A stretch of DNA of 33,724 nt. Origin: Bacillota bacterium (GTDB lineage Bacteria; Bacillota; Sulfobacillia; Sulfobacillales; JAIMBI01). Below, piece by piece: positions 6,460-15,069 of the stretch; position 1 is the first letter of the stretch; each line of letters starts with the position of its first letter. The notes under the pieces are model-generated. The model saw only the letters and a list, made by a program, of their open reading frames with translations. It had not been told where the DNA came from and searched no databases. The DNA lies in assembly GCA_021795575.1 (NCBI GenBank), contig JAJYPH010000018.1:1-33724 (forward strand). The letters run 5' to 3'. Made by a program: the position numbers and the translations under genes.

Positions 6460-7643
6460 TAGGCACCTCCTTGGGGGACGGGGTCGGCCAGGCGCCCGAG
6501 GGCTTCCGCCGTGCCGCGGTGCACTATGCGGCCGTCCCGGGTAATGGCGGTGGCCGCCAAAATGGCATCCCGGTCTGGCTCCGGCAGGGTGGGGGGGCCG
6601 CCGTCCTCGGAGGAGAGACCCTCGGCCACCATCAGGAGGAAAAAATTCACCAGGTTGCGCGAGTACAGGCGGCTGGCCGGGTTGGGCATCTCCGCCGCCA
6701 GGTTCTGGGATCCGTCCACGATCACGTCGTGCACGACCACCCGCTGGCCGGGGACCGTGACCGCGCAGTTGCCCCCCGTGGGCGCCGCCAGGTCCATGAT
6801 GACCGCGCCGCCGGGCATTGACGCCACCATCTCCTCACTGATCAACAGGGGCGCCTGTCGTCCGGGCACCATGGCGGTGGTGACGATGACGTCTGCCGTG
6901 GCCACGGGCCCGGCCAACAATTCGCGCTCCCGTGCCTCTTCGTCGGCCGCCAGCGCCCGGGCGTAGCCCCCCTCCCCCTCGGCCGCCAGCGCAGGCAGCG
7001 TCAGGAACGCGCCACCTAGGCTCTCGACCTGCTCCCTGACGATGGGGCGCGCGTCAAACGCCTGCACCACGGCCCCCAAGCGGCGGGCGGTCGCCACCGC
7101 CTGCAGTCCCGCCACGCCTGCGCCCAACACCAGCACTCGAGCCGGCCGGACGGTTCCCGCCGCCGTCATCAGCAGGGGAAAGAACCGCTCCACCAGGTGG
7201 GCCGCCACAATGACCGCCCGGTAGCCACTGACCGTCCCCATCGCCGACAAGACGTCCATGGTCTGCGCCCGACTGATGCGCGGCATGGCATCCAGACTGT
7301 AGACGGCGAGCCCCTGGGCCGCAAGCTGCTCCATGGCCCGGGCCTGCGCCACCGGCGCCAGCAGGCCCACCAGCACCGTGCCCGGCCGCGCGGCCACCAG
7401 GAGGTCTCGTGGGGGGAGGTTGATGCACAACCACGCGTCCGCGCTTTGGGCCACGGACGCGGCCTCGTCGACCACCTGGGCGCCCGCCTCTTGGTACGCC
7501 GCATCAGCGAAGTGGGCCCCGACCCCCGCCTGGCGTTCGACCAGCACCCGGTGGCCCTGGCGCGCCAGTTCGGCCGCCATCTCAGGAACCAGCGCGACCC
7601 GCCGGTCGCCAGCGGCCCGCTCTCGCAGGATCCCTAGGTTCAC
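6459..7643 (-). CDS. pntAA: NAD(P) transhydrogenase subunit alpha 1 (NAD-binding)
   Basis: A 394-aa soluble NAD(H)-binding domain I, related to alanine dehydrogenase. The GTG at 7643 is chosen because AAGGAGGG stands four bases upstream and the protein then begins MNLGILRER, as the family does; a longer in-frame ORF to 7721 has no ribosome site. The N-terminal half holds GDRRVALVPEMAAEL and SADAWLCINLPP, and the NAD fold shows VLVLGAGVAGLQAVATARRLGA with acidic D at the end of strand 2. VIVTTAMVPGRQAPLLI and VIMDLAAPTGGNCA are also typical. First gene of pntAA-pntAB-pntB. No convincing promoter was found in the 150 bases upstream. Confidence 0.95.
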   Translation of the reverse strand: MNLGILRERAAGDRRVALVPEMAAELARQGHRVLVERQAGVGAHFADAAYQEAGAQVVDEAASVAQSADAWLCINLPPRDLLVAARPGTVLVGLLAPVAQARAMEQLAAQGLAVYSLDAMPRISRAQTMDVLSAMGTVSGYRAVIVAAHLVERFFPLLMTAAGTVRPARVLVLGAGVAGLQAVATARRLGAVVQAFDARPIVREQVESLGGAFLTLPALAAEGEGGYARALAADEEARERELLAGPVATADVIVTTAMVPGRQAPLLISEEMVASMPGGAVIMDLAAPTGGNCAVTVPGQRVVVHDVIVDGSQNLAAEMPNPASRLYSRNLVNFFLLMVAEGLSSEDGGPPTLPEPDRDAILAATAITRDGRIVHRGTAEALGRLADPVPQGGA

Positions 7644-8332
7644 GCGATCCCTCCTTGTCCCCAAGTCCCCAACGCCATGGAAGGGGTGGTGAAGCGCGGC
7701 AGCCGCGATGGCGCTGCCCACGACACTGAACGAGGAGCCGGCATCTCTAACCGTTTACTTGGGGTATTCCCCGCTCATTCGCCACACGGAGCAATATTCC
7801 TGCACGTAGCCATACCGGGTATGGCGTGTTGGCCGAAACAAATCACGGAAGCTGCCGGGATACGCGGGTGGCGGTCTGTAGAGCGCCTGCCTGGTCCGGG
7901 ATCGGGCTCGAGGACCGTCATGGGTCCCAGCGCGTACGTACACAGCCAGTGCGCGGTCGTTCAGACCCACCGCCTCGGGACGAACATCGGTCGTGGCGGT
8001 GGACCGTGTCAGAAGCTCGGGGGCTCACCGTGGACCCCTGTGTCGAAGAGGGCACGCGTCCGACCTTCAGGCATCACGTCGTCCCCCGTAAGCGCGGCCT
8101 CACGACAGCAGCGCCCAGAGAGCCGTTGGCACGATCCCAAAACGGCATGCCTGCGACCGCGAGGCGGGCGCGCCCAACGCAGCGTGGCGCGCAGCGGGCG
8201 AACCAGCGGCTCTGGATGCGGGCCGACGGCGTCCGCACGGGCGTGGGAAACCACGCATCACGGGCCGAAAACTTGGGGCGTTATCCTCCCCATGATGGCC
8301 GGCGTGGAGCGACGAGAGCGGCCGGGCAGCCG
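7644..8332. other. Intergenic region without a recognisable gene
   Basis: About 690 bases between the divergent pnt operon and the AbiEii remnant. Long open frames exist on both strands but are Arg/Pro/Gly-rich and match nothing known. A GGGGTATTCCCC palindrome lies at about 7760-7771 in the pnt upstream region. The right half may be decayed sequence linked to the following pseudogene. Confidence 0.4.
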
Positions 8333-9092
8333 ATGGCGCCACGAAAAACTTCGTCCCACGTCGCCATCACCGACGCCGTATGGCCCATCTGGGATCAGGT
8401 AGCCGGGGATCCGTGCACTCGGGGGTTCTGGGACGCCTATCGAGTGGAGGCGAACGCCATGGATCAGCGTGACCAAGTGCTGGACGGCGAGCAGCACCAC
8501 GTCCTCCGAGTGGTGGGCACTGGCCGCGGGGTCTTGGGCCACCGCCGGTCTGACGATCTAGACATCTTCACCGGCGATGCGACGCTGGCCGAGGCCGTCC
8601 CGCCGGTGGAAGCAGAGTGGCGCACGGCCGGGCTGGCTGTGCGTACCAAGCAGCGCTACGCCACATTCACGCGGCTTTGGGTGGGGGAGCGGCCCGTCCA
8701 GGTGGAACGGGCGCAGGCAGGCGTACCGGATCGTGCCGTCCTCTCCAGTCTGGGTGACCGTGGACGGCGTGCCCACCCGCTCGCTCGCCGACATGGCCGC
8801 CGATAAAACCTTGGACCTCTTTGGCCGGGCCGCCACCCGGGACTTCGTCGATGTGTACCTGCTGCTGCAGCGAGACGAACTACTCCAGCTCATGGCCTGG
8901 GCACGCGAGAAGGACCCGGGGTTCGACCGCGACTGGTTCATTCGCGCCCTGGTGCAGGCGGAAAACGTGCAACCGCACCAGGTCACGCTCCTGGTGCCCA
9001 TCGACGGGGAGCACCTTCGGCTCACGTTGCGTCAAGCGGCGCTGCGACTGGATCGTGAGGCGCGGGCAGCGAATGAAGAAGGCGGACCGTAG
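8333..9092 (+). pseudogene. AbiEii-type nucleotidyltransferase (toxin family), frameshifted
   Basis: Two frames together encode a protein of the AbiEii/nucleotidyltransferase superfamily, the toxin side of type IV toxin-antitoxin systems. The first frame contains GHRRSDDLDIFTGD, the D-x-D metal-binding motif, and RYATFTRLWVGERPVQVE. From about 8715 the next frame continues with YRIVPSSPVWVTVDGVP, SLADMAADKTLDLFGRAATRDFVDVYLLL and PGFDRDWFIRALVQAEN, all family landmarks in the right order. One indel near 8715 separates the halves. The region before the D-x-D motif, where the GGT/ALAL loop should lie, is also degraded. The start at 8333 is a guess. No AbiEi antitoxin gene is visible next to it, consistent with decay. 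Confidence 0.75.
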
Positions 9093-9101
9093 AGGCCGGT
9101 C

Positions 9102-11216
9102 CTACCCCGAGACCCGCTCCCAGACCGTGGCCTCCGCGATGCCATGCCGGTACGTCCGCCCAGTCTCCCGGATCACATACGGGACATCGCAGGGGAAGCC
9201 GGGCATCAGCCGAAAGTGGGGCTCCAAGAGGCTCTTGAGCCCATCCAGCGTCGTGTACGTCTCGCCGTCTTTTTTGAAGCCCCCGATCCACTCGCTCTTG
9301 GGCGTCACGGCGTCCCGCCAGTCGTAGGGCGCGCTCAGCACCAAAAGCCCCCCGGGGTTTACGCGCCGGACCATCTCCGCCAGAAAGGCGGCGGGCTCGC
9401 GCAGCTGGTCCAAGACGTTGGCGGCCGTCACCAAATCGTAGTGCTGTAGATTGGGCTTCAAGTTGCAGGGGTCTCCCTGCACGAACTGGACGCGGTCCGC
9501 CACCTGGTCCAGTCCCAGCGCCGCGATGTCCGCCCACCGATGGGTCGTCAACTCCCCCTCGTCCACCACCGCGTACGGGTGGCGGCCGCGCTGCTGAAGT
9601 GCCACGCCCACCTGAATGATCCGGGCCGACATGTCGAGCCCCGTCACATCGGGCACCACCCGTGCCAGCTCGAACGCGAGCCGGCCCGCGCCCGTGCCGA
9701 CGTCCAGCGCGCGGTCGGCCCGTCGGCCGGCGAGCGCCGCCAGTGCCAGCGTCGCCACGGCTTTGGGGTAGTTGGGCACGCCGAAGGTCTCCGGACCGTA
9801 GTGGGCGTCACAGCCCTGCGCGACGATGGGGTCGGTTTCATACGCGGGCACCGCGGAGAGCGGGTTGTCGGACCGGACATAGCGAAAGCCAGCATGCTGG
9901 AAGAAGTGCGGTCGAAACGCGTAGCGGGCCTCGCGCTGGGTTTCGTTGCCCAGGCTGATGAACGACCCGCCCTTGATGAGGTTGTGCTGCTGATCAAAGG
10001 TGGGCACCGTGAAGTCGTCGTAGTACGGATGCACCCGAAAGCCGTCGAACGGATGCATGGGGGTGGTGGTCCATTGCCAGACGTTGCCCACGACGTCGTA
10101 GACGGCACCATGGGCAAAGCGGTCGACCGGACAGGGCGAGGCCCCGTGGGCGAGGCCAATCTGGGCCGGAGCCTCGGTCCAGGCGTCGCTGTCGGGCAGG
10201 TTCGCCAAATCGCGCAGCCGCCGCCACTCCGCCTCGGTGGGCGGGCGCAGCGCCTGGCCCATCTCCGCCGACTTCCATGCGCAGAAGGCCGCCGCCTCGT
10301 GGAAGTTGACTTCTACTGGCCAACTCCAGGGCATCGGCCGCTCCTCGGCCAACAGGCGCAGGAGCCACGCGCCCTCGCTCCTCACCCAGAACGTGGGATG
10401 CTCGGCGCCGGCAAAGTGGCGCCAGCGCCAGCCTTCGTCCGTCCACCAGCGCTCGTCCCGATACCCGCCGCCGTCGACAAACGGCCGGTACTCCCCGTTG
10501 CTGACCAAATAGCGGCTGGCCTCGAAGTCTCGGAGCGTTTCTTCGTGGACGCCGTACTCGTTGTCCCATCCGTAGCGGGGGTCGTCGCGGTCCTTGCCCA
10601 GGTGCACCCGACCGCCCGCCACCGGCACCAGCGCGTTCGGCGGCGCCGGGCGATCGTCCGGCGGCTCGGGGGCGAAGGCCGTGACGGGCCGCACCCGGCC
10701 AATGGGCGACTGGCGGACCAGCACCGAGCTGGTTTCGAGGTGAATGTACTCATGCTCGATGGCCATGAGCACGGCCCACCAGCGAGAATCCCAGCGGATG
10801 GGCAGGGACAGGGGGAGCTCGCGGATGACCTGGTCCACGGTGTCCCGCACCCGTTGGCGATACGCCCGCACCTCTTCGACGGCCGGCCAGTCATAGTGGC
10901 TGTCGTCCAAGTCGTCCCAGGACATTTCATCAACGCCGACCGCAAACATGGACTCGAGTCGGGCGTCCAAATGGTCCAGCAGGATGCCCGCCACCACAAA
11001 CTTGTTGATGTAAAACGTGGCCGTGTGGCCGAAATAGAAAATCAGGGGGAGGCGCAGCGCAATGGGCTTGTCGAACCACGCGCTCGTGTTCGCCAGGTGC
11101 TCGAACACGCTCGCATCCAGGCTGAACGTGGCGTGAAACGCTTGCCGAATCTCTTCCCGCTTGGCCGCCTCATCGGGGCCATCGAGGCGTAGAGGCTGAA
11201 CGCGTAGAGGTGTCAT
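9102..11216 (-). CDS. ovoA: 5-histidylcysteine sulfoxide synthase / methyltransferase (ovothiol synthesis)
   Basis: A 704-aa three-domain protein. The DinB-like domain (about 1-180) carries the non-haem iron ligands: H64 and the HxxxHxE motif H155/H159/E161. The sulfatase-modifying-factor (FGE) domain (about 195-450) has MPWSWPVEVNFHEAAAFC, RPPTEAEWRRL and GNVWQWT. The linker YETDPIVAQGCDAHYG leads to a SAM methyltransferase (about 480-704; ALDVGTGAGRLAFELA at 503-518). OvoA joins Cys to His C5 with oxygen and iron; the fused methyltransferase matches 4-mercaptohistidine N-methylation giving ovothiol A. The fused domain and linker favour OvoA over EgtB. ATG 11216 has GGGAGG upstream. The C-S lyase OvoB is not in the window. 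It is transcribed divergently from the HNH gene. Confidence 0.92.
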   Translation of the reverse strand: MTPLRVQPLRLDGPDEAAKREEIRQAFHATFSLDASVFEHLANTSAWFDKPIALRLPLIFYFGHTATFYINKFVVAGILLDHLDARLESMFAVGVDEMSWDDLDDSHYDWPAVEEVRAYRQRVRDTVDQVIRELPLSLPIRWDSRWWAVLMAIEHEYIHLETSSVLVRQSPIGRVRPVTAFAPEPPDDRPAPPNALVPVAGGRVHLGKDRDDPRYGWDNEYGVHEETLRDFEASRYLVSNGEYRPFVDGGGYRDERWWTDEGWRWRHFAGAEHPTFWVRSEGAWLLRLLAEERPMPWSWPVEVNFHEAAAFCAWKSAEMGQALRPPTEAEWRRLRDLANLPDSDAWTEAPAQIGLAHGASPCPVDRFAHGAVYDVVGNVWQWTTTPMHPFDGFRVHPYYDDFTVPTFDQQHNLIKGGSFISLGNETQREARYAFRPHFFQHAGFRYVRSDNPLSAVPAYETDPIVAQGCDAHYGPETFGVPNYPKAVATLALAALAGRRADRALDVGTGAGRLAFELARVVPDVTGLDMSARIIQVGVALQQRGRHPYAVVDEGELTTHRWADIAALGLDQVADRVQFVQGDPCNLKPNLQHYDLVTAANVLDQLREPAAFLAEMVRRVNPGGLLVLSAPYDWRDAVTPKSEWIGGFKKDGETYTTLDGLKSLLEPHFRLMPGFPCDVPYVIRETGRTYRHGIAEATVWERVSG

Positions 11217-11400
11217 ACGGCCTCCCTCAACAGAACGTCCCGCAAAACCGTATTGGTAGCATAGCACAAGCAGGTTCACCGAGTGGCCGCACCCGCCCGG
11301 CGCACAGAGCGAAGCAGGAGACTCGGCACCAGTTGGCGAACAGGCGGAAAAGTTCTGGAAGGTGCGGCGGGTCGCGGGCGACTGGAACGCGAGGTGCGGC

Positions 11401-12330
11401 GTGAACATCTTTGTCGGTCTGACGGACCGCGCGTGGTTCGAGTTTTTGCGTCACCGGGCCGAAGGGGGCGACGTGAATTTCTGGCGGCCGTCGGGGCAGC
11501 CCTTTCGGGCGCTGGCGCCGGGCGAGCCTTATGTGTTTCAGTTGCATGCGCCCGTGCGCAAGATTGTGGGGGGCGGGTTTTTCGTCGGCTTCTTCCAGTG
11601 GCCCGTCGACGTGACGTGGAGTCACTTTGAACTAGCGAACGGGTCCGAGACGCTGGCCGACATGCGGGCCCAGATGGCGCGCTACAATCGACGGGTGGGA
11701 CGCGACCCGCATCGTGCCGTCGGGTCGGTGCTGCTGGCAGAGGCGTTTTTCTTCGACGAAGACGAGTGGTTCACCGCCCCGAACTTCCCTGCGTCCGGCG
11801 TACAGGTGGGCAAAGGCTACTCGACCCAGGACCCCGCCGGGCGCTGGCTCTGGAACGAGGTGGCGGCACGCCTGGCAGCCCGACGCCACGATGACCGCCC
11901 GGCGCAGCGGGCCCTGGTGGAGGGTGCGCGCTTCGGCGCCCCACAGCTGGTGGCACCGCGCTTGGGGCAGGGCGCGTTCCGCGCGCTGATCACGGACGCG
12001 TACAGCCGGCGGTGCGCCATCACCGGCGAGCGCACGCTGCCGGCGCTGGAGGCCGCGCACATCCAGCCCTACCGAGCGGGCGGGCCCCACGCGGTGGACA
12101 ACGGGCTGCTGCTGCGGTCCGATCTGCACCGCCTCTTCGACCTGGGCTATCTCATGGTGCATCCCGACACGCGCGCACTCGCGGTGAGCGAGCGCATTCG
12201 GCGCGAATTCGAGAACGGACGCGACTACTACGCGCTGGCAGGCCGGGCGCTGGCCCCACCGCGTCCGGGCCTCCCTGCGCCGCGACGGGAGTTTTTGGCC
12301 TGGCATGCGGACACGGTGTTTGTCGGCTGA
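11401..12330 (+). CDS. HNH endonuclease, predicted restriction-type
   Basis: A 309-aa protein of the type annotated as predicted restriction endonuclease (COG3440-like). An N-terminal domain (about 1-130) starts IFVGLTDRAWFEFLR, and a C-terminal HNH domain (about 195-265) has YSRRCAITGE, then LEAAHIQPY, DNGLLL and DLHRLFD. H220, N234 and H243 form the expected metal/catalytic set. The start is taken as GTG 11401 (GAGGTG upstream), since the family begins close to the IFVG motif; a GTG at 11362 is an alternative. No methyltransferase partner is adjacent, so a role in restriction of modified DNA or in repair is only possible. It converges with the anti-sigma gene, stops four bases apart. Confidence 0.85.
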   Translation: MNIFVGLTDRAWFEFLRHRAEGGDVNFWRPSGQPFRALAPGEPYVFQLHAPVRKIVGGGFFVGFFQWPVDVTWSHFELANGSETLADMRAQMARYNRRVGRDPHRAVGSVLLAEAFFFDEDEWFTAPNFPASGVQVGKGYSTQDPAGRWLWNEVAARLAARRHDDRPAQRALVEGARFGAPQLVAPRLGQGAFRALITDAYSRRCAITGERTLPALEAAHIQPYRAGGPHAVDNGLLLRSDLHRLFDLGYLMVHPDTRALAVSERIRREFENGRDYYALAGRALAPPRPGLPAPRREFLAWHADTVFVG

Positions 12331-12334
12331 CGGC

Positions 12335-13987
12335 TCATCGCACCGCGTGCAGGCGAACGGCGACCGAATAGGGGTGCCCCCCGCGTTCGTAGTGGAGCTG
12401 GCCCGAGAGCTCCCTCGGCACGGGAAGCCACCCGTGCTGCAGCGCCTCCCACACGAACGGCGAGCCGTCCAGAGGAAAGCTGGATCCCGTCACGCGGCTT
12501 GCCGGGGTCGGAGCCGTGAAGTGCACGGCCCACCCGCCCTGTCCCAGCGTGAGCCCGGTGGTCCGTGCCTGATGGCGTGCTGACCCCCGCGCCTGTACTC
12601 CCACCCCCACGTTCAGATACAGCGGAACCACCGGCCCCGAAACTTCGGCCCCCGGCAGGAAGGGCGGCGATGGTGGCGCCTTCGGAAAGGTGGCGGGCGG
12701 GGGGAGCGGGGAGACCGTGAGGGTGACGGTCCACGCGCGCGTCGTGGCCGTCCAGGTGAGGCGGCGGGGACCCGGGGGCACCGGGTAGGGTCCCAACTGG
12801 ACCAGACCGGCGGGCGTGGCGACGTACGCAAAGTGTCCGCCCACCTGAACCGTGGCCGCTTGGACCCCACTCACCGCCGCCGTGAGCCGGCCGGTGGGAG
12901 TGAGCGCATCCAGCTGGCCGTGCGCGAACGTGACCAGCGTGGCACCGGGACCCATCAGGCCGAGCGGTTCCCCGGCGCCGTGCGTGGGCATCGCGAGCGG
13001 TCCCGGATCTGGGCCGTAAGCGGGGGCCAACGTGGCCTGATGGCGAGCCCCCGTCAGGAGGCCCGTCGGGGTGACCACCGCGTCGGCATGCCAACGCAGC
13101 GTGGCGCCCCCGGGCGTGACGCCCGACGAGGGGGGCGCTACGGTGGCGACGGCCCCCCGCGCGACAATGGCAAATCCTGCGAAGGTGGGTGAGGGGACGA
13201 GGCGCCCGCCGGCGCCCCCGTTGTCCTTAAGAAAAGGGACGACATGTTCGGAGCCCACCAGCAGCCCGCCGGGCTGGTAGGCATACAGCACCGCGTGCGC
13301 CGGATCCCACGTGAACAGGGTGGTCTCCAGCGTGTCCGCCACGGCGAGCGACCCGCTGCCCCCGACGAGCTGGGTGAGCGGCGCGCCCGAGGCCGTCACG
13401 ATCCACGTGGAACCCGTGTCGCTGATGAGCCAGTCGCCGCCCCCCATCGTGCGAATGGTGAAGGGCCCGGGGTGGGGCAAGCGGCCCAGGACCGTGGACA
13501 AGAGGGGGGCCGGGATGGACTGGCCGGCTTGGCTCAGCATCTGGACGTGCACCAGTTTGGAGTGCGGCGCCCTCACCACCAAGGCGGTCACGCCCCCGCT
13601 TCCCGCGTCCGCGGCCAGCACGGTCGTGCCGCGCGGCAGCGTCACCGACCACAGGCGGACGGCAAGCCGGCCCGCGACGAACTCGGTCGCGCGCCGTCCC
13701 TCATAAACCACCAGGCGGCCATCATGCAGGGTCAGCTGCGCGCGGGCGTTGTAGCCCGGCGGCCACGCCAACCGTAAGACTTTGGGTCCCAGACGAAGCG
13801 GGGCGGCCCCCGTCGGCAGCAGCGACGGCACCCCGGCCAGCAGAAGCGCGACCGCCACCGCGGCCCCGACGGGAAGCCACCGCCGCCGGGGGGCGATGCG
13901 TCGGGGCAGCACAACTGCCGCGGGGTGGGCCCAGGCCGGAAACCGCGTCAGGAGCTCCTCTTCCAGCTGATCGGCAAAGTCACGCAT
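12335..13987 (-). CDS. Membrane-anchored putative anti-sigma factor with large extracellular domain
   Basis: A 550-aa protein encoded 14 bases after the ECF sigma gene, hence probably its anti-sigma partner. ATG 13987 is preceded by GGGAGGGG. Residues 1-36 form a cytoplasmic part (DQLEEELLTRF, then a basic PRRIAPRRR), about 37-58 is a single membrane segment, and the remaining roughly 490 residues lie outside. The outer part is rich in Gly, Thr, Val and Pro with repeated short strand-like stretches (SGSLAVADTLETTLFTW, GHFAYVATPAGLVQLG), suggestive of a beta-propeller sensor. There is no Cys/His zinc-type anti-sigma motif in the cytoplasmic part, so assignment rests on position and topology. 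Confidence 0.7.
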   Translation of the reverse strand: MRDFADQLEEELLTRFPAWAHPAAVVLPRRIAPRRRWLPVGAAVAVALLLAGVPSLLPTGAAPLRLGPKVLRLAWPPGYNARAQLTLHDGRLVVYEGRRATEFVAGRLAVRLWSVTLPRGTTVLAADAGSGGVTALVVRAPHSKLVHVQMLSQAGQSIPAPLLSTVLGRLPHPGPFTIRTMGGGDWLISDTGSTWIVTASGAPLTQLVGGSGSLAVADTLETTLFTWDPAHAVLYAYQPGGLLVGSEHVVPFLKDNGGAGGRLVPSPTFAGFAIVARGAVATVAPPSSGVTPGGATLRWHADAVVTPTGLLTGARHQATLAPAYGPDPGPLAMPTHGAGEPLGLMGPGATLVTFAHGQLDALTPTGRLTAAVSGVQAATVQVGGHFAYVATPAGLVQLGPYPVPPGPRRLTWTATTRAWTVTLTVSPLPPPATFPKAPPSPPFLPGAEVSGPVVPLYLNVGVGVQARGSARHQARTTGLTLGQGGWAVHFTAPTPASRVTGSSFPLDGSPFVWEALQHGWLPVPRELSGQLHYERGGHPYSVAVRLHAVR

Positions 13988-14001
13988 GGGTACCCCTCCC
14001 A

Positions 14002-14667
14002 TCAAGGTTTGGTGCGCGGCTCCGGACGGTCCTCGGCCCATTCGCGGTGGAGCGCGGCCCGGGCGCGTGACAGCCGACTCTTGACCGTGCCTACCGGGAT
14101 GCGCAGGATGCGGGCCGTCTCCTCGACCGAGAAGCCCGCCCAGTGGTGGAGCAGCAGCGCTTCCGCGTGGGCGGGCTCCAGCGCCCGGATCTGCGCGAGC
14201 AGGCTGGGCTCGACGGACTCGGACCGCGATGGCGGGCCCGGCGGCAGATCCGCCGGCACTTCGTGCCGACGCCACCGGGCTTGTCGCGCGCGGCGTGTGC
14301 GCCACACGACGGCTTGCGCCAGCCAGCTCCAGGTGACGGGTCGCTCACGCTGCAGCTGTTGATGCGCGCGGAAGAACACGTCCTGGACAATCTCCTCGGC
14401 CGTCGCCCGGTCGCCCAGCTGTGACACCGCCAGCCCCAGGAGGCGGAGCCCGTACTGTTGGACTAGGGTTTCGACGGTCACCCCGTCGCCCGACCGATGC
14501 GCCCCGTCCCCGTCGATGGCGTGACCACCCTCTCCGCGTCGCAGGTGCCCGCCGATGCTGCGTGGCGGGTACGACCGGTACGACCGGTTTGATCGGTAGA
14601 ACACCGTGTCGCCCGCCGAGGTTCCCATGGGCTCGCGCCACAGGCGAAAAATTTCCGTGGCCAGCAT
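14002..14667 (-). CDS. ECF-type RNA polymerase sigma factor
   Basis: Region 2 is seen as VETLVQQYGLRLLGLAVSQLGDRATAEEIVQDVFFRAH, and region 4 as LEPAHAEALLLHHWAGFSVEETARILRIPVGTVKSRLSRARAALHR (listed here by landmarks, with the -35 recognition helix at GTVKSRLSRAR). The frame is open to an ATG at 14667, but the 60 residues before region 2 are Arg/Gly-rich and no start has a good ribosome site. A GTG at 14481 would give a compact 159-aa sigma, and I favour a start near there. If so, the tandem GTACGACCG repeat at 14569-14586 lies in the promoter region and could take part in autoregulation. Co-transcribed with the anti-sigma gene downstream. Confidence 0.85.
   Translation of the reverse strand: MLATEIFRLWREPMGTSAGDTVFYRSNRSYRSYPPRSIGGHLRRGEGGHAIDGDGAHRSGDGVTVETLVQQYGLRLLGLAVSQLGDRATAEEIVQDVFFRAHQQLQRERPVTWSWLAQAVVWRTRRARQARWRRHEVPADLPPGPPSRSESVEPSLLAQIRALEPAHAEALLLHHWAGFSVEETARILRIPVGTVKSRLSRARAALHREWAEDRPEPRTKP
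14569..14586. repeat. Tandem direct repeat upstream of the sigma-factor core
   Basis: Two adjacent copies of the nonamer GTACGACCG, followed by a partial third element (GTTTGATCGG). It lies about 90-105 bases upstream of the GTG that probably starts the ECF sigma gene. It may be an operator or part of the autoregulated promoter, or coding sequence if the longer start is used. Confidence 0.35.
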
Positions 14668-14869
14668 GCCGATGCCCTACAGGGAACGACGTGTGTTCGC
14701 CTTGTGCTACGATCCCGAAAGCAACCGGGTCAGCCCCCGGAGGGCGATCGGTTGAGGGCGCGGCCAGCGGCGGGTTTCGGGGTCGTGGTGCGCGTTCCCA
14801 GCCCCCGGGGGCCGAGGCACCCAAACAGCCACAGGGATGCGAGGGAGACAAGAGAGGGGAGGATGGCTG

Positions 14870-15040
14870 ATGGAGACCGAGGGGCCCGAAGCCGCGATGG
14901 CGGTAGATCCCGTGTGCCACATGACGGTCAGGGTGGCGGAGGACACGCCGACGAGTTCGCACAACGGCCAAGCGTATTATTTCTGCTGTGTGCCGTGCCA
15001 GCAAGCGTTCGACAAGGACCCGGCCCGGTACCTGCCTTAG
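14870..15040 (+). CDS. YHS-domain metal-binding mini-protein, 56 aa
   Basis: The whole protein is a YHS domain: AVDPVCHMTV, then the strand segment HNGQAYYFCCVPCQQAFDKDPARYL. YHS domains bind metal through the Cys residues and occur alone or on copper/heavy-metal ATPases and monooxygenases. ATG 14870 has GGGGAGGA at 7-base spacing, and longer in-frame starts lack it. It precedes mrfB by 29 bases on the same strand, so it may be the first gene of a YHS-mrfB-mrfA unit. The link between metal binding and repair is unproven; its promoter would lie in the 200-base gap shared with the divergent sigma gene. Confidence 0.85.
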   Translation: METEGPEAAMAVDPVCHMTVRVAEDTPTSSHNGQAYYFCCVPCQQAFDKDPARYLP

Positions 15041-15069
15041 CCGCCATACGCGCACCGAGGGGCGATGAC

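Noticed and set aside
7826-8332. N-terminal extension of the AbiEii remnant
   Set aside because: The frame is open but nothing before about 8333 looks like this family or any other.
9540-11192. A 550-codon plus-strand frame inside ovoA
   Set aside because: Antisense of a three-domain enzyme with all catalytic residues visible; the plus-strand product has no recognisable family.
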